From Acidimicrobium sp. (GTDB taxonomy: Bacteria > Actinomycetota > Acidimicrobiia > Acidimicrobiales > Ilumatobacteraceae), in assembly GCA_003535455.1 (NCBI GenBank), contig DOHD01000181.1, positions 1 to 5,575 on the forward strand: 5,575 nt of DNA, read 5' to 3'. Below, in pieces: positions 5,290 through 5,575 of this stretch (its first letter is position 1; every line of letters begins with the position of its first letter). Under the pieces are notes generated by a model. That model saw nothing but the letters and a program-made list of their open reading frames with translations. It had not been told where the DNA came from and ran no database searches. The position numbers were made by a program, and so were the translations under genes.

Positions 5290-5575
5290 ATGCGCGTCGT
5301 TGTAAAAATTGGCACGTCGTCGATCACGACATCTGAAGGCAGTATCAATTCGGCTGCAGTCAGTTCATTGTGCGAAGAAGTTGCGCTACTGCGCAAATTG
5401 AACCACGAGGTTTTAATCGTTACTTCGGGTGCGGTTGCGGGTGGTGTCGCAGCATTGAAACTTGGCAAAAGACCGACAGATATGCCCACATTGCAGGCGC
5501 TTGCGGCCGCGGGGCAAAGTCGGTTGATGCAAGAGTACAACGTGCAACTTGATCGACATCAGTTGGTTGGTGAGC
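5290..5575 (+). CDS. proB: Glutamate 5-kinase, 3'-truncated by the window edge
   Basis: Catalyses ATP-dependent phosphorylation of L-glutamate to glutamyl 5-phosphate, the first and feedback-controlled step of proline synthesis. The frame stays open to the last base, giving 95 codons of an expected 260-380. Visible parts of the amino-acid kinase fold: the N-terminal strand and phosphate loop VVVKIGTSS (3-11) with Lys6; the glutamate-binding strand VLIVTSGAVAGG (41-52), which corresponds to the usual VSSGAIAAG; and PTDMPTLQALAAAGQSRLM (62-80), a strong ProB signature. The start is supported by GGAG at 5278-5281, eight bases upstream and inside the end of obgE. Only 2 nt separate the genes, so it is very likely in the obgE operon. 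Whether a C-terminal PUA domain is present cannot be seen. Confidence 0.96.
   Translation, partial: MRVVVKIGTSSITTSEGSINSAAVSSLCEEVALLRKLNHEVLIVTSGAVAGGVAALKLGKRPTDMPTLQALAAAGQSRLMQEYNVQLDRHQLVGE

Noticed and set aside
4689..5540. A 283-residue open frame on the - strand opposite obgE and proB
   Set aside because: It lies entirely antisense to two confidently identified genes. Its translation is rich in Arg, Ser, Cys and Thr, has no recognisable domain, and is explained by the codon pattern of the + strand genes.

Overview
This window is a conserved bacterial housekeeping neighbourhood. An RNase E/G family ribonuclease gene (5' end cut off by the window), rplU (L21), rpmA (L27), obgE (Obg GTPase) and proB (glutamate 5-kinase, 3' end cut off) all lie on the + strand. 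A two-gene block on the - strand sits between rpmA and obgE and encodes a dGTPase-like HD phosphohydrolase and a nucleoside hydrolase. The order rne-rplU-rpmA-obg-proB is typical of Actinomycetota. The roughly even base composition, the many TCG/CGA triplets, the L27 N-terminus (MSKTKGGGS) and the general look of the proteins fit a moderate-GC actinobacterium. The class Acidimicrobiia is my best guess, but this is an inference from familiarity and not the result of a search.

Layout: 1-1116 is the ribonuclease. 1117-1188 is a short leader with a weak hairpin. 1189-1761 is rplU-rpmA, only 3 nt apart and translated as a pair. 1762-1796 is a convergent gap carrying a rho-independent terminator. 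1797-3930 (- strand) is dgt followed 10 nt later by the nucleoside hydrolase gene, an apparent two-gene operon. 3931-4036 is a divergent intergenic region with a good sigma70-like promoter and Shine-Dalgarno site for obgE. 4037-5287 is obgE, and proB starts 2 nt after its stop.

Functionally, the + strand genes join RNA processing and decay, 50S ribosomal proteins, the 50S-assembly GTPase Obg, and the first step of proline synthesis. The - strand pair could act in sequence in nucleotide catabolism: the HD enzyme would release deoxynucleosides from dNTPs, and the hydrolase would split nucleosides into base and sugar. That link rests on adjacency and family roles only.

I see no mobile element, CRISPR array, RNA gene or clear new system. 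The points most worth checking are the non-canonical active-site motifs of the nucleoside hydrolase, the divergent HD signature and repeat-bearing N-terminus of the dGTPase, the TKTD G4 motif in Obg, and the placement of the dgt-hydrolase block inside an otherwise conserved ribosomal/obg cluster.
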